Assembly: GCF_004016525.1 (NCBI RefSeq)
Contig: NZ_SACJ01000005.1
Coordinates: 124,001 to 188,000 of the forward strand
From: Flavobacterium sufflavum
GTDB taxonomy: Bacteria; Bacteroidota; Bacteroidia; Flavobacteriales; Flavobacteriaceae
DNA: 64,000 nucleotides
Direction of reading: 5' to 3'
Part shown: positions 1-7,662 of the stretch, one piece after another
How positions within the stretch are numbered: position 1 is the first letter of the stretch
How the letters are laid out: each line of letters starts with the position of its first letter
Made by a program: the position numbers and the translations under genes
The notes under the pieces: generated by a model
The model's database searches: none
What the model was told of the DNA's origin: nothing
Seen by the model: the letters and a program-made list of their open reading frames with translations, nothing else

Positions 1-1150
1 TCCTTATAATATTAGGTTTGTCCAGATTTTCGGTTTTATTCATTCCTAAAAAATCGACGCAAAAAGAAGTGGTAAGTGCTGTTAATGCCGAATCGGTTGT
101 GGCGAAAGTGGCGGCTGTTAATCCTAATAAAAAAATCACCGAAGGAACAATGCTCAGATGATGAAAAGCGATTTCAGGAAAAAGTAAATCGGTTCTGGGT
201 TTTCCAGTTATTAGGTCTTTCGGGATTTCAATGCCGTTTTTTGTAGCATAAATATAAAGCAAGGCACCAACACTTAAAAAGAAAAGATTGATAATGACAA
301 AAATTCCGGTGAAGGTAAACATGTTTTTTTGGGCTTCGCCAATGTTGGTACAACTCAGGTTTTTTTGCATTAGGTCCTGGTCCAGGCCTACCATGGAGAT
401 GGTGACAAATATTCCTCCGAGAATTTGTTTTACAAAGTGGAATTTATTTGATAGAAAATCATCAAAGAAAAAAGTTTTTGAATAATTGCTGTTTTTTACG
501 GCTTCAAATGCTTGAAATACATTCAGATTCAGACTTTGGCAAATAAAATAAATGGTTAAGAAAACGGAGTTTACTAAGAAAAAAGTCTGCAAGGTGTCTG
601 TGATAATAATTGTTTTTAAACCGCCGCGATAGGTATAAGCAAAGATTAGAGCCAATGAAATTATAACAGTAACAGCAAAAGGAATTTGGTAATAATCAAA
701 TACAAAACGTTGCAGCACGATGACTACGAGATACAGTCTAAAAGAAGAACCAATAGTTCGGCTAATTAAAAAAATAGAGGCTGCTGTTTTGTAGGAGTAG
801 AAACCAAGTCGCTGTTCGATATAGCTGTAAATCGATGTGAGGTTCATTCGATAATATAATGGCAATAGTATTTTGGCAACGATTATAAAACCAATGGCAT
901 TACCTAAGACAAATTGAAAATATTTGAATTGCTCTCCGTTGGGAGAACCTACTTCTCCCGGAACAGAAATAAAAGTGACTCCTGATAAGGCGGTTCCAAT
1001 CATTCCAAAAGCAACTAAATACCATTTGGAATTTTTATTTGCCTTAAAAAAAGCATCATTTCCATTGTTGTTTTTACTTGTGAAATGTGCTATTGCAAAC
1101 AGAATTCCGAAGTAAATAACAATGAGTGTTAGTATTGTAGCTGGAGTCAT
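1..1150 (-). CDS. Sodium:solute symporter (SSS family), 3' end cut by window edge
   Basis: Reading the minus strand from the ATG at 1150 gives an open frame of about 383 residues that runs off the left edge without a stop. The N-terminus begins MTPATILTLIVIYFGILFAI, a first membrane helix, followed by a charged loop and a GTALSGVTFISVPGEVG stretch, the signature of the sodium:solute symporter family. Further hydrophobic segments alternate with short loops, and a late segment with LTAATFATTDSALTAL matches the conserved helix near residue 360 in this family. It should import a small solute (sugar, amino acid, sialic acid or similar) with Na+ across the inner membrane. The substrate cannot be read from the sequence. 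It is divergent from recR and unrelated in orientation to the polysaccharide genes. Confidence 0.85.
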   Translation of the reverse strand, partial: MTPATILTLIVIYFGILFAIAHFTSKNNNGNDAFFKANKNSKWYLVAFGMIGTALSGVTFISVPGEVGSPNGEQFKYFQFVLGNAIGFIIVAKILLPLYYRMNLTSIYSYIEQRLGFYSYKTAASIFLISRTIGSSFRLYLVVIVLQRFVFDYYQIPFAVTVIISLALIFAYTYRGGLKTIIITDTLQTFFLVNSVFLTIYFICQSLNLNVFQAFEAVKNSNYSKTFFFDDFLSNKFHFVKQILGGIFVTISMVGLDQDLMQKNLSCTNIGEAQKNMFTFTGIFVIINLFFLSVGALLYIYATKNGIEIPKDLITGKPRTDLLFPEIAFHHLSIVPSVIFLLGLTAATFATTDSALTALTTSFCVDFLGMNKTENLDKPNIIR

Positions 1151-1270
1151 TTTCTGGAATTTATAATAGCCAAAATACAATTTTTTAAGCAACCAACCTT
1201 GGTGTGAAATGTCAATTTGAAAAATATCTAGTTTTTAAAAGGCAACCCGTTGTGTAAAAAATGGTTCTCG

Positions 1271-1288
1271 TCCCGATAGCTATTGGGA
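1271..1288. repeat. 18-bp palindrome, TCCCGATAGCTATCGGGA family (one mismatch)
   Basis: This copy reads TCCCGATAGCTATTGGGA, one base off the perfect palindrome found at 9071, 32785, 34743 and 44489. It lies in the 652-bp gap between the symporter and recR, which otherwise holds structured repeats and no convincing gene. Confidence 0.7.
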
Positions 1289-1328
1289 CATTTTTTGTTT
1301 CATTTCATTACGCAAAAGAAACTACCAT

Positions 1329-1536
1329 TGACGTTTTTATTAAAAGAGAAAAATTAGATTTATTAATTTTCTTTTTTGCTTGATCAAAAAAGAAACAAAA
1401 AAATCAAGTCTTGCGCTTCCTCGTCGGTCAAATTAGTTTTCGAATACTAAAAGAAAAGAAACTCGCTACGCTCAAACAGCTTTTCTTTTTACGTATTCTT
1501 CAAACATTTGACACTCGACTGCGGAAGCTAAGGACA
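1329..1536 (+). repeat. Structured dispersed repeat, copy 1
   Basis: The core is 1371-1536; similarity to the copies near 10380 and 40750 extends left to about 1329. Parts in order are a CTTTTTTG/CAAAAAAG hairpin with a six-base loop, an A-rich spacer, an outer arm GCTTCC..GGTCAAAT, and an inner stem GAATACTAAAAGAAAAG (1442) pairing with CTTTTCTTTTTACGTATTC (1480). The loop contains CTCGCTACGCTCA, and the closing outer arm ATTTGAC..GCGGAAGC follows. It sits between divergent genes, upstream of recR and in the same orientation as recR. No transposase is present. Short ORFs that cross it in other frames are by-products. Confidence 0.85.
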
Positions 1537-1650
1537 TAATCGGATGTGACATAAATGTTATTTCGTATTGCTTTTTGTAAAAAATTAGATCTCGAATTGA
1601 CGTTTTTAATAATTTTACTCAACGATTAAGTATCCGGATTTTAAAAGGCA

Positions 1651-1760
1651 TTTAGAAATATAAATTGGTCTTATTGTCAGTTCGAGCGCAGTCGAGAACC
1701 AATATTGCATCTCGACTGCGCTCGATGTGACAAAAACAATTAGACTTTTTATATTTCTAA
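1651..1760. repeat. Nested inverted repeat in front of recR
   Basis: Outer arms TTTAGAAATATAAA (1651) and TTTTTATATTTCTAA (1746) enclose inner arms GTCAGTTCGAGCGCAGTCGA (1676) and TCGACTGCGCTCGATGTGAC, leaving a loop of about 14 bases. The inner hairpin belongs to the CTCGACTNCGCTCG family seen in several gaps here. The long, nearly perfect pairing suggests a miniature mobile element or a bidirectional terminator-like structure. It ends immediately before the recR promoter box. Confidence 0.75.
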
Positions 1761-1789
1761 TTGGTCAATTATTTCAATAAACAAATTGT

Positions 1790-1797
1790 TACATTTG
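1790..1797 (+). promoter_or_regulatory. Candidate -7 promoter box for recR
   Basis: TACATTTG fits the Bacteroidota -7 consensus TAnnTTTG. It lies only six bases before the ATG at 1803, so transcription from it would give an almost leaderless message. A TTG at 1761 is about 26 bases upstream, longer than the usual spacing, so the -33 element is uncertain. Confidence 0.45.
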
Positions 1798-1802
1798 CAA
1801 CT

Positions 1803-2423
1803 ATGGAATTTTCTTCAAAATTATTAGAAAAAGCAGTAAATGAAATTTCGCAATTGCCTGGAATTGGAAAAAGAACGGCTTTGCGATTAGTGTTGCATTT
1901 GTTAAAACAGCCTAAGGAACAAACTGGTTTTTTAACTCAGGCGTTAGTCAATATGCGTGAGGATATTAAGTTTTGTGAAAGCTGTCATAATATTTCGGAT
2001 ACCGCAATTTGTGAAATATGCAGTAATAAAAACAGGAATCACCAAGTAGTATGTGTTGTTGAAGACATTCGCGATGTGATGGCAATTGAAAATACAGGAC
2101 AGTTTAAGGGAGTGTATCATGTTTTGGGAGGTAAAATTTCGCCAATTGACGGAGTTGGGCCAAGCCAATTAAAGATTGCCAGTTTAGTAGAAAAGGTGAA
2201 GTCAGGAAAATTGATTGAGATTATTTTTGCATTGAGTTCTACGATGGAAGGAGATACCACTAATTTTTATATTTATAAGCAAATTTCTGATTCGGATATT
2301 ATAATTTCCACTATTGCCAGAGGGATTGCTGTGGGAGACGAATTAGAATATGCTGACGAAGTGACTTTAGGACGAAGCATTTTGCAACGTTTGCCTTTTG
2401 AAAAGGCAATTAAAAATAATTAA
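1803..2423 (+). CDS. recR: Recombination mediator protein RecR
   Basis: RecR acts with RecF and RecO to load RecA at gaps in DNA during repair. The 206-residue product starts [20 protein letters not shown] and has the expected layout: a helix-hairpin-helix with [12 protein letters not shown] near residue 20, a four-cysteine zinc finger (CESC, eight residues, CEIC) near residues 58-73, and a Toprim domain with [15 protein letters not shown] around residues 80-95. Length matches the roughly 200-residue family. The upstream in-frame TTG at 1761 would add 14 residues with no family support and would place the promoter box inside the gene, so the ATG is preferred. It is a housekeeping gene marking the left border of the polysaccharide locus. 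Confidence 0.97.
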   Translation: MEFSSKLLEKAVNEISQLPGIGKRTALRLVLHLLKQPKEQTGFLTQALVNMREDIKFCESCHNISDTAICEICSNKNRNHQVVCVVEDIRDVMAIENTGQFKGVYHVLGGKISPIDGVGPSQLKIASLVEKVKSGKLIEIIFALSSTMEGDTTNFYIYKQISDSDIIISTIARGIAVGDELEYADEVTLGRSILQRLPFEKAIKNN

Positions 2424-2467
2424 TCGGTTTAATAATAACGAGGCTTTTAATATAATAAATGAAAAGC

Positions 2468-2475
2468 TATATTTG
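2468..2475 (+). promoter_or_regulatory. Candidate -7 promoter box for the first polysaccharide operon
   Basis: TATATTTG matches TAnnTTTG, 18 bases before the ATG of the first exporter gene. No clear TTG at the -33 position was seen, so support rests on the -7 box and its placement. Confidence 0.4.
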
Positions 2476-2492
2476 TTATCTAAAATAATAAA

Positions 2493-3281
2493 ATGGGTAA
2501 GTATCTATTTGGTTTATTACTAAGTATTAGTGTGCTGTTTTCCTCCTGTATTTCGACAAGAGATTTGGTTTATTTGCAAAATAAAAACGAAACCAATGTT
2601 GAAACTTCTATTTCGGCAGTTGCGTCTAAACCTTATCGTTTGCAAACCAATGATGTTTTGAGTATTAGCATTAAAGCAAATGATCCTAAATTAGTTGAGA
2701 TTTTTAGTACTACAAATAGTGGGGAATCAGGTAAATCTGAAGCATCTTTGTATTTTAGTGGTTTTACCGTTGACGATCATGGGAATATCCGAATGCCTAT
2801 TTTAGGAGAATTGAATGTGATAGGTTATACTCTTGACGAGGTAAGGCAACGTATCGAAAAACAATTGTTAGCCGAGTATTTCAAGAAAGAAGCTAATATT
2901 TTTGTGATAGTAAAGTTGGCTGGATTTCGTTATACGATAAATGGAGAAGTAGGAAGTACAGGAACTAAAACTTTGTTTCAGGAGCATGTGAATATTATGG
3001 AAGCTATTGCTAATTCGGGTGATATAACCCTTTTAGGAAATAGAAAGGAAGTGACCATTATCCGTAAAACACCCACAGGGAATGAAACACACAATATCGA
3101 TCTTACGGATGCTAATGTGGTGAATTCTCCTTATTTCTATTTGCAGCCTAATGATTATATTTATGTAAAACCACTCAAGCAAAAAACCTGGGGAACAGGA
3201 AAAACGGGTATAGAATCCTTAGGTACGGTATTGACGTTAATATCGTTAGCAACGACTGTTTTTTTATTATTAAAAAGATAA
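2493..3281 (+). CDS. wza: Polysaccharide export outer-membrane lipoprotein (Wza/OPX family)
   Basis: The 262-residue product has a lipoprotein signal ending LFSSC with Cys19 as the lipidation site. A polysaccharide export domain follows (QTNDVLSISIKANDP near residue 52), then one SLBB-type domain (FRYTINGEVGSTGTKTLF near residue 152). A hydrophobic segment lies at the extreme C-terminus (about 240-260) before a final KR, as in Bacteroidota OPX proteins. It should form the outer-membrane and periplasmic exit channel for a polysaccharide. The next gene, a Wzc-type kinase, starts 16 bases after its stop, the usual OPX-PCP pairing. It is much smaller than the 803-residue SLBB exporter at 13146, so the two probably serve different complexes or steps. 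Confidence 0.93.
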   Translation: MGKYLFGLLLSISVLFSSCISTRDLVYLQNKNETNVETSISAVASKPYRLQTNDVLSISIKANDPKLVEIFSTTNSGESGKSEASLYFSGFTVDDHGNIRMPILGELNVIGYTLDEVRQRIEKQLLAEYFKKEANIFVIVKLAGFRYTINGEVGSTGTKTLFQEHVNIMEAIANSGDITLLGNRKEVTIIRKTPTGNETHNIDLTDANVVNSPYFYLQPNDYIYVKPLKQKTWGTGKTGIESLGTVLTLISLATTVFLLLKR

Positions 3282-3297
3282 AATACATTTCTAAAAA

Positions 3298-5745
3298 ATG
3301 TTAGATATAAAAGACTTTTCCATTTTTGAAAATCAGGTAAGCTTTGACTTCAAAGGATTGCTTATAAAAATATTGAGCTATTGGAAATGGTTTTTGATAA
3401 GTTTGATTATCGCTTTTACTATTGCCTATCAGGTGAATATTCGTAAAGAGAAAATTTACGAAATGGGGACTTTAATTTCGGTTAAAGAAGAAAATAATCC
3501 ATTGTTTACTTCTAATACGAGTTTGACATTCAATTGGGGAGGGGTTTCAGATCAAATGCAAACCATTTTAACCACCTTACAATCCCGGTCTCATAACGAA
3601 TTAGTAGTTGACAAATTACAGTATTACATCGATTATTTGGTACAGGAAAAGTATAATATGGTGGATGCTTACGGAGCTGTTCCTTTTTATGTGAATATTG
3701 ATAAAAACAAGGGGCAGCTGTCAGGAGGATTGATTAATATTACATTCTTAAGCGAATCAGAATATCAGATAAAAATCCCGTTTGAAGGTAATTCCGCTTC
3801 CTTAATTACCTATTCTGATAATTCATATAGTACTACCGCTGTTGCTGCCGGGGATTTTGTTAAAAAATATAAAGTTGGAGAACAGGTTTCGTTGCCGTTT
3901 CTGCATTGGAAATTACAAATAAAAGATAATCCGGGGTTTTATAAAGGTAAAGAATACTTTGTTCGCTTTAATGATTTCAATGGAACAGTATCGCGTTACA
4001 AAGGTATTAGTGTAGAAGTTGATGATAAAGGAGCATCTATATTAACATTAAGATTGCAGGGAACTAATAAGGCCAGAATGGTTGAATATCTTAATGCGAC
4101 TGTCAATATGCTTATCAAAAGACAATTGGATAGCAAAAATCAGTTTGCAACCAATACAATTGCTTTTATCGACAGTACACTTGTTGCTATGGAATCGCAA
4201 TTAAAAACAGCTGGAGAAGAATTGAAGTCTTTCAAGAAAGGAAAAGATGTTTTTAATATTGAAGACGGCGGAGCCAAGTTTTCGGATAAAATTCTTCAAT
4301 ATGATGTTGAAAAAGATGCGATTGCCCGAAAAATTACCTATTACAATTCGCTTAAAGCTTATTTGAAAAATAGTGTCGATTATTCCAGACTTCCGGCACC
4401 ATCAGTTGCTGGGATTGATGATCCAAATATTGTAGCTAATATTTCTAAACTTATAGCACTTTCTACACAACGTTCGGAAATGGCTTATGCTGTAAAAAGC
4501 GATAAGATATTTAGGGATTTTGACAATCAAATGGAAGCGGTTAAGAATGTTTTATTGGAAAATATTGCTTCTGCAAAATCATCGTTGCAATTTGATTTAG
4601 GATTGGTTAATAGTAAAATTAATCAGGCTGAAGGGAATATTAAGAAGTTACCTGATGATCAACAGGAGTTGGTTAAAATAAAGAGAAAATACGATTTAAG
4701 CGATAATATATACAGTACATTTCTTCAGAAAAGAAGCGAGGCCGATATTGTAAAAGCAGCAAATTTATCCGATATTCATTTTATTGATCCAGCCAAGGAT
4801 GTCGGGGGAGGTTTGATAGGGCCTAAAACATCGGTAAATTATGTATTGGCACTTTTTCTGGGAATCTTTATTCCGTTGCTTGTTATATTTGTTGTCTTTT
4901 TTATTAATAATTCGGTTCAAAATGTAGAAGATGTTAGTAAGCAAACCCAAATTCCTTTAATAGGCGTTGTGGGTGTGTATAAAGATAAGGGTGAATTGGC
5001 AGTTTTTGATAAGCCTAAGTCTGCCTTATCGGAATCTTTTAGGGCTATTCGTTCTTCTTTACAGTTTTTGTATAAAAAGCAACATGTGGAAGGTGCAAAA
5101 ACACTTATGATAACCTCTTCTATAAGTGGTGAAGGAAAGACCTTTTGTTCGATAAATATTGCTACTGTTTTTGCTTTAAGCGAAAAGAAAACGGTTATTG
5201 TAGGTTTGGATTTGAGAAAACCAAAATTAGCTGAAGAATTTGACCTGTCTAATGAAGTTGGTGTTGTGAATTATTTAATTAAGCAAAAAGGACTGAAAGA
5301 AATAATCAATACAACTAAGATACCTTATCTGGATGTCATTCTTTCGGGGCCAATTCCGCCTAATCCATCGGAGTTAATTATTGGAGAAGCAATGGCAGAT
5401 TTGATAGGAGAATTGAAAAAAGAGTATGATTATATTATTTTAGACACGCCTCCGGTTGGTTTGGTTTCCGATTCCTTAGAGTTGGGACAATATGCCGATG
5501 TTACTTTGTATATTGTTAGGCAGAATGTGACCAAGAAGGAGATGGTTCCTTTGTTGAACAATAGGGTTAAAAGAGGAGAGATGACTAATGTTAGTATTAT
5601 TTTGAATAGTTTTGAAAATAAGGCTAAATATGGTTCGGCTTATGGATACGGATATGGCTACGGAGATTATTCAAGTGGTTATCACGAAGAGGAAAAACCA
5701 AAAGGATTAATCCAAAAAATACTTAAAAAGATTAGAAAAGCGTAG
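3298..5745 (+). CDS. wzc: Wzc-type polysaccharide co-polymerase with tyrosine autokinase domain
   Basis: This 815-residue inner-membrane protein combines a Wzz-like chain-length domain with a bacterial tyrosine kinase. One membrane helix lies near residues 30-47 and the second near 514-536, with a large periplasmic coiled region between. The cytoplasmic kinase shows Walker A SISGEGKT near residue 607, Walker A' VGLDLRKPK near 635 and Walker B YIILDTPP near 712. The tail is tyrosine-rich (YGSAYGYGYGYGDYSSGY), the expected autophosphorylation cluster. Cycles of phosphorylation should control polymer length and export with the Wza-like lipoprotein just upstream. The probable antagonist phosphatase is the minus-strand PHP protein at 44751. 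Length is normal for the fused Gram-negative form. Confidence 0.96.
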   Translation: MLDIKDFSIFENQVSFDFKGLLIKILSYWKWFLISLIIAFTIAYQVNIRKEKIYEMGTLISVKEENNPLFTSNTSLTFNWGGVSDQMQTILTTLQSRSHNELVVDKLQYYIDYLVQEKYNMVDAYGAVPFYVNIDKNKGQLSGGLINITFLSESEYQIKIPFEGNSASLITYSDNSYSTTAVAAGDFVKKYKVGEQVSLPFLHWKLQIKDNPGFYKGKEYFVRFNDFNGTVSRYKGISVEVDDKGASILTLRLQGTNKARMVEYLNATVNMLIKRQLDSKNQFATNTIAFIDSTLVAMESQLKTAGEELKSFKKGKDVFNIEDGGAKFSDKILQYDVEKDAIARKITYYNSLKAYLKNSVDYSRLPAPSVAGIDDPNIVANISKLIALSTQRSEMAYAVKSDKIFRDFDNQMEAVKNVLLENIASAKSSLQFDLGLVNSKINQAEGNIKKLPDDQQELVKIKRKYDLSDNIYSTFLQKRSEADIVKAANLSDIHFIDPAKDVGGGLIGPKTSVNYVLALFLGIFIPLLVIFVVFFINNSVQNVEDVSKQTQIPLIGVVGVYKDKGELAVFDKPKSALSESFRAIRSSLQFLYKKQHVEGAKTLMITSSISGEGKTFCSINIATVFALSEKKTVIVGLDLRKPKLAEEFDLSNEVGVVNYLIKQKGLKEIINTTKIPYLDVILSGPIPPNPSELIIGEAMADLIGELKKEYDYIILDTPPVGLVSDSLELGQYADVTLYIVRQNVTKKEMVPLLNNRVKRGEMTNVSIILNSFENKAKYGSAYGYGYGYGDYSSGYHEEEKPKGLIQKILKKIRKA

Positions 5746-5778
5746 GGGGTGTTTAGAATTGTATGGAAAAGGAATTTT

Positions 5779-6002
5779 CTTTTTTGCTTGATCAAAAAAG
5801 AAACAAAAAAATATTCATGCGTTCTTATTGTTTTTTGGTATTCATGAATCTTCGATTTCAAGTCTTGCTCTTCCTCGTCGGTCAAATTAGTTTTCGAATG
5901 CTAAAAGAAAAGAACTCGTCCCGAAAGCTTTCGGGACTCAAACAGCTTTTCTTTTTAAGCATTCTTCAAACATTTGACACTCGACTGCGGAAGTTAAGGA
6001 CA
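5779..6002 (+). repeat. Structured dispersed repeat, copy 2 (46-bp insert, palindrome in loop)
   Basis: Same element as at 1371. It carries a 46-bp insert after the A-rich spacer, shared with copy 3 and absent from copies 1 and 4. The inner stem reads GAATGCTAAAAGAAAAG against CTTTTCTTTTTAAGCATTC, so both strands changed relative to copy 1. In the loop, the usual CTACG is replaced by the perfect palindrome TCCCGAAAGCTTTCGGGA (5919-5936). The 392-bp gap between wzc and the epimerase contains little else. A 110-codon ORF across it is repeat-derived. Confidence 0.88.
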
Positions 6003-6137
6003 GTTGGAGTTAGGGAAGAATCACGTTTTTGTTTAAAGTTGAATAAAATTACTCATCGAACTTACTTTTTGATAATTTTACCAATGATTTTTTGAAAAAA
6101 AATTAAACACGCTCAATAGCAAATTTTAAATAGATAA

Positions 6138-7121
6138 ATGAGAGAAATAACAAAATATAGCATTTTAATAACTGGAGGAGCTGGTTTTATTGGTTCTAAT
6201 CTTTGCGAATATTTTTTGTCAAAAGGAAATAAAGTAATTTGTTTGGATAATTTTGCCACGGGTCACCGCCATAATTTGAAGGGTTTTATAGATAATCCTA
6301 ATTTTCTTTTGATTGAAGGTGATATTCGAAATTTAGAAGATTGTAAAAATGCCGTAAAAGGAGTTGATTATGTTTTGCATCAGGCGGCTTTGGGGTCGGT
6401 TCCGCGTTCTATTAAGGATCCTGTTACTACAAATGATGTTAATGTTTCAGGATTTCTGAATATGTTGCAGGCTGCTACAGAGGCCAAAGTAAAACGCTTT
6501 GTGTATGCTGCCAGTTCTTCAACTTATGGGGATTCGGTAGGTTTGCCAAAGGTTGAGGAAATTATTGGAAAACCGCTTTCTCCTTATGCAATTACCAAAT
6601 ATGTAAACGAATTGTATGCTGAGATTTTTAGTAAAACTTACGGGATAGAAACCATAGGTCTGCGTTATTTTAATGTTTTTGGAAGAAAACAAGATCCTAA
6701 TGGCGCTTATGCGGCAGTGATTCCTAAATTTGTGATGCAGTTGATGAATCACGAAAGTATTACCATCAATGGTGATGGGAATTATTCACGTGATTTTACT
6801 TATATCGATAATGTGATTCAAATGAATGAATTGGCAATTTCGACGGATAAAATTGAGGCTGTGAATACAGTTTATAATACGGCTTACGGAGATAGGAATA
6901 GCTTGAATGATTTGGTTGGCTATTTAAAAGAATATTTGAGTGTTTACGATGCTGAAATTGCAAATGTAACAGTTGTTTATGGACCCAATAGAGCAGGGGA
7001 TATTCCGCATTCATTAGCAAGTATCGACAAGGCAAAAAACTTACTAGATTATAATCCGAAATATTCTTTACAGGAAGGACTTAAGATTGCGGTTGATTGG
7101 TATTGGGATAATTTAAAATAG
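6138..7121 (+). CDS. wbpP: UDP-N-acetylglucosamine 4-epimerase (WbpP/TviC-like)
   Basis: The 327-residue protein is an extended short-chain dehydrogenase. The NAD-binding GGAGFIGS lies at residues 13-20, the serine motif AASSSTYGD near 128, and the catalytic Tyr and Lys in SPYAITKYVNELYAE near 149-153. Its whole layout (ICLDNFATGHRHNL, VLHQAALGSVPRSIKDP, NVFGRKQDPNGAYAAVIPKF) matches the WbpP/TviC group, which interconverts UDP-GlcNAc and UDP-GalNAc. The UDP-N-acetylhexosamine dehydrogenase at 10794 would then oxidise UDP-GalNAc to UDP-GalNAcA, the pair used for Vi antigen and Pseudomonas O6. A role on UDP-Glc or UDP-uronic acids is possible but less likely. It follows structured repeat copy 2. 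Confidence 0.85.
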   Translation: MREITKYSILITGGAGFIGSNLCEYFLSKGNKVICLDNFATGHRHNLKGFIDNPNFLLIEGDIRNLEDCKNAVKGVDYVLHQAALGSVPRSIKDPVTTNDVNVSGFLNMLQAATEAKVKRFVYAASSSTYGDSVGLPKVEEIIGKPLSPYAITKYVNELYAEIFSKTYGIETIGLRYFNVFGRKQDPNGAYAAVIPKFVMQLMNHESITINGDGNYSRDFTYIDNVIQMNELAISTDKIEAVNTVYNTAYGDRNSLNDLVGYLKEYLSVYDAEIANVTVVYGPNRAGDIPHSLASIDKAKNLLDYNPKYSLQEGLKIAVDWYWDNLK

Positions 7122-7128
7122 CGTTGTG

Positions 7129-7175
7129 GTTGTCAGTTCTTGGTTGTGAGTTGTGAGTTGTCGGTTTTGAGCTCT
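7129..7175. repeat. Heptamer-type GTTGTGAG repeat, 5' of a four-helix-bundle gene
   Basis: The stretch is built from units of the form GTTGTNAGTT (GTTGTCAGTT, GTTGTGAGTT, GTTGTCGGTT). The reverse-complement units occur after the following small gene at 7586-7652, so the gene is framed by inverted arms. The same family recurs at 9055, 15567, 34617, 35690, 45606, 46664 and 47090. Confidence 0.75.
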
Positions 7176-7217
7176 TAGTTTGAAAAATCAATGTAATTAT
7201 CATTAAACTTAAAATAG

Positions 7218-7582
7218 ATGAAGAGTTATAAAGATTTAGATATTTAATTGGGATGGAGTTGTTTTATAAAACCCATGCTTTGTCATTGCAATTACCCAAA
7301 TATGAGTTGTATGAATTAGGGAGTCAGATTAGAAGATCTTCGGATTCTGTTGTGACAAATATTGTGGAAGGTTACGGACGTAGAAGGTATAAAAATGATT
7401 TTATTAAGTTTTTGGTTTATTCCCATGCGAGTAATTTAGAAACTCTTAATCATATTGAAAAAATAGTCAATTTGTATCCAAACTTGGCGGATGAAATGAA
7501 AATACTCCACGAAAAGTATGATGCTTTTGGAGCTAAAATCTTTTCTTTTCTGAAGTATGTAGAGGAACATTGGAAAATATAA
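7218..7582 (+). pseudogene. Four-helix-bundle protein (23S rRNA-intervening-sequence type), frameshifted near its start
   Basis: From the ATG at 7218 the frame reads MKSYKDLDI and then hits TAA. From the ATG at 7253 a second frame gives 109 residues (MELFYKTHALSLQLPKYELY and onward) with the family core GSQIRRSSDSVVTNIVEGYGRR. The intact paralogue at 46711 has both parts in one frame (SYKDLDIYNNGMNLF), so bases are missing around 7245 here. Either translation restarts at 7253, giving a protein without its first helix residues, or the gene is dead. The family is known from insertions in 23S rRNA genes and as stand-alone proteins of unclear role, and it resembles the Avd accessory protein of retroelements. 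It sits as a passenger between two sugar-nucleotide genes. Confidence 0.7.
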
Positions 7583-7585
7583 AAA

Positions 7586-7652
7586 GGGTTGTGAGTTGTG
7601 TGTTGTTAGTTGTTTGACAACCAATCACTGACAACCGATAACAGATAACAGA
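7586..7652. repeat. Heptamer-type repeat arms 3' of the four-helix-bundle gene
   Basis: GTTGTGAGTTGTGTGTTGTTAGTTGT is followed by the complementary units ACAACCAATCACTGACAACC, so the stretch can fold on itself. It also complements the array at 7129 on the other side of the small gene. Confidence 0.7.
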
Positions 7653-7662
7653 AAAATAATAA

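Noticed and set aside
1761..1802. Extended N-terminus of RecR from a TTG codon
   Set aside because: The extra 14 residues are not in the family and the segment contains the likely promoter box.
5763..6095. A 110-codon open frame on the plus strand after wzc
   Set aside because: It lies entirely within structured repeat copy 2 and its translation mirrors short frames in the other repeat copies. It has no conserved domain and is better explained as repeat sequence.
7218..7582. Part of a diversity-generating retroelement, because four-helix-bundle proteins resemble Avd
   Set aside because: No reverse transcriptase, template repeat or variable repeat is visible near either copy.
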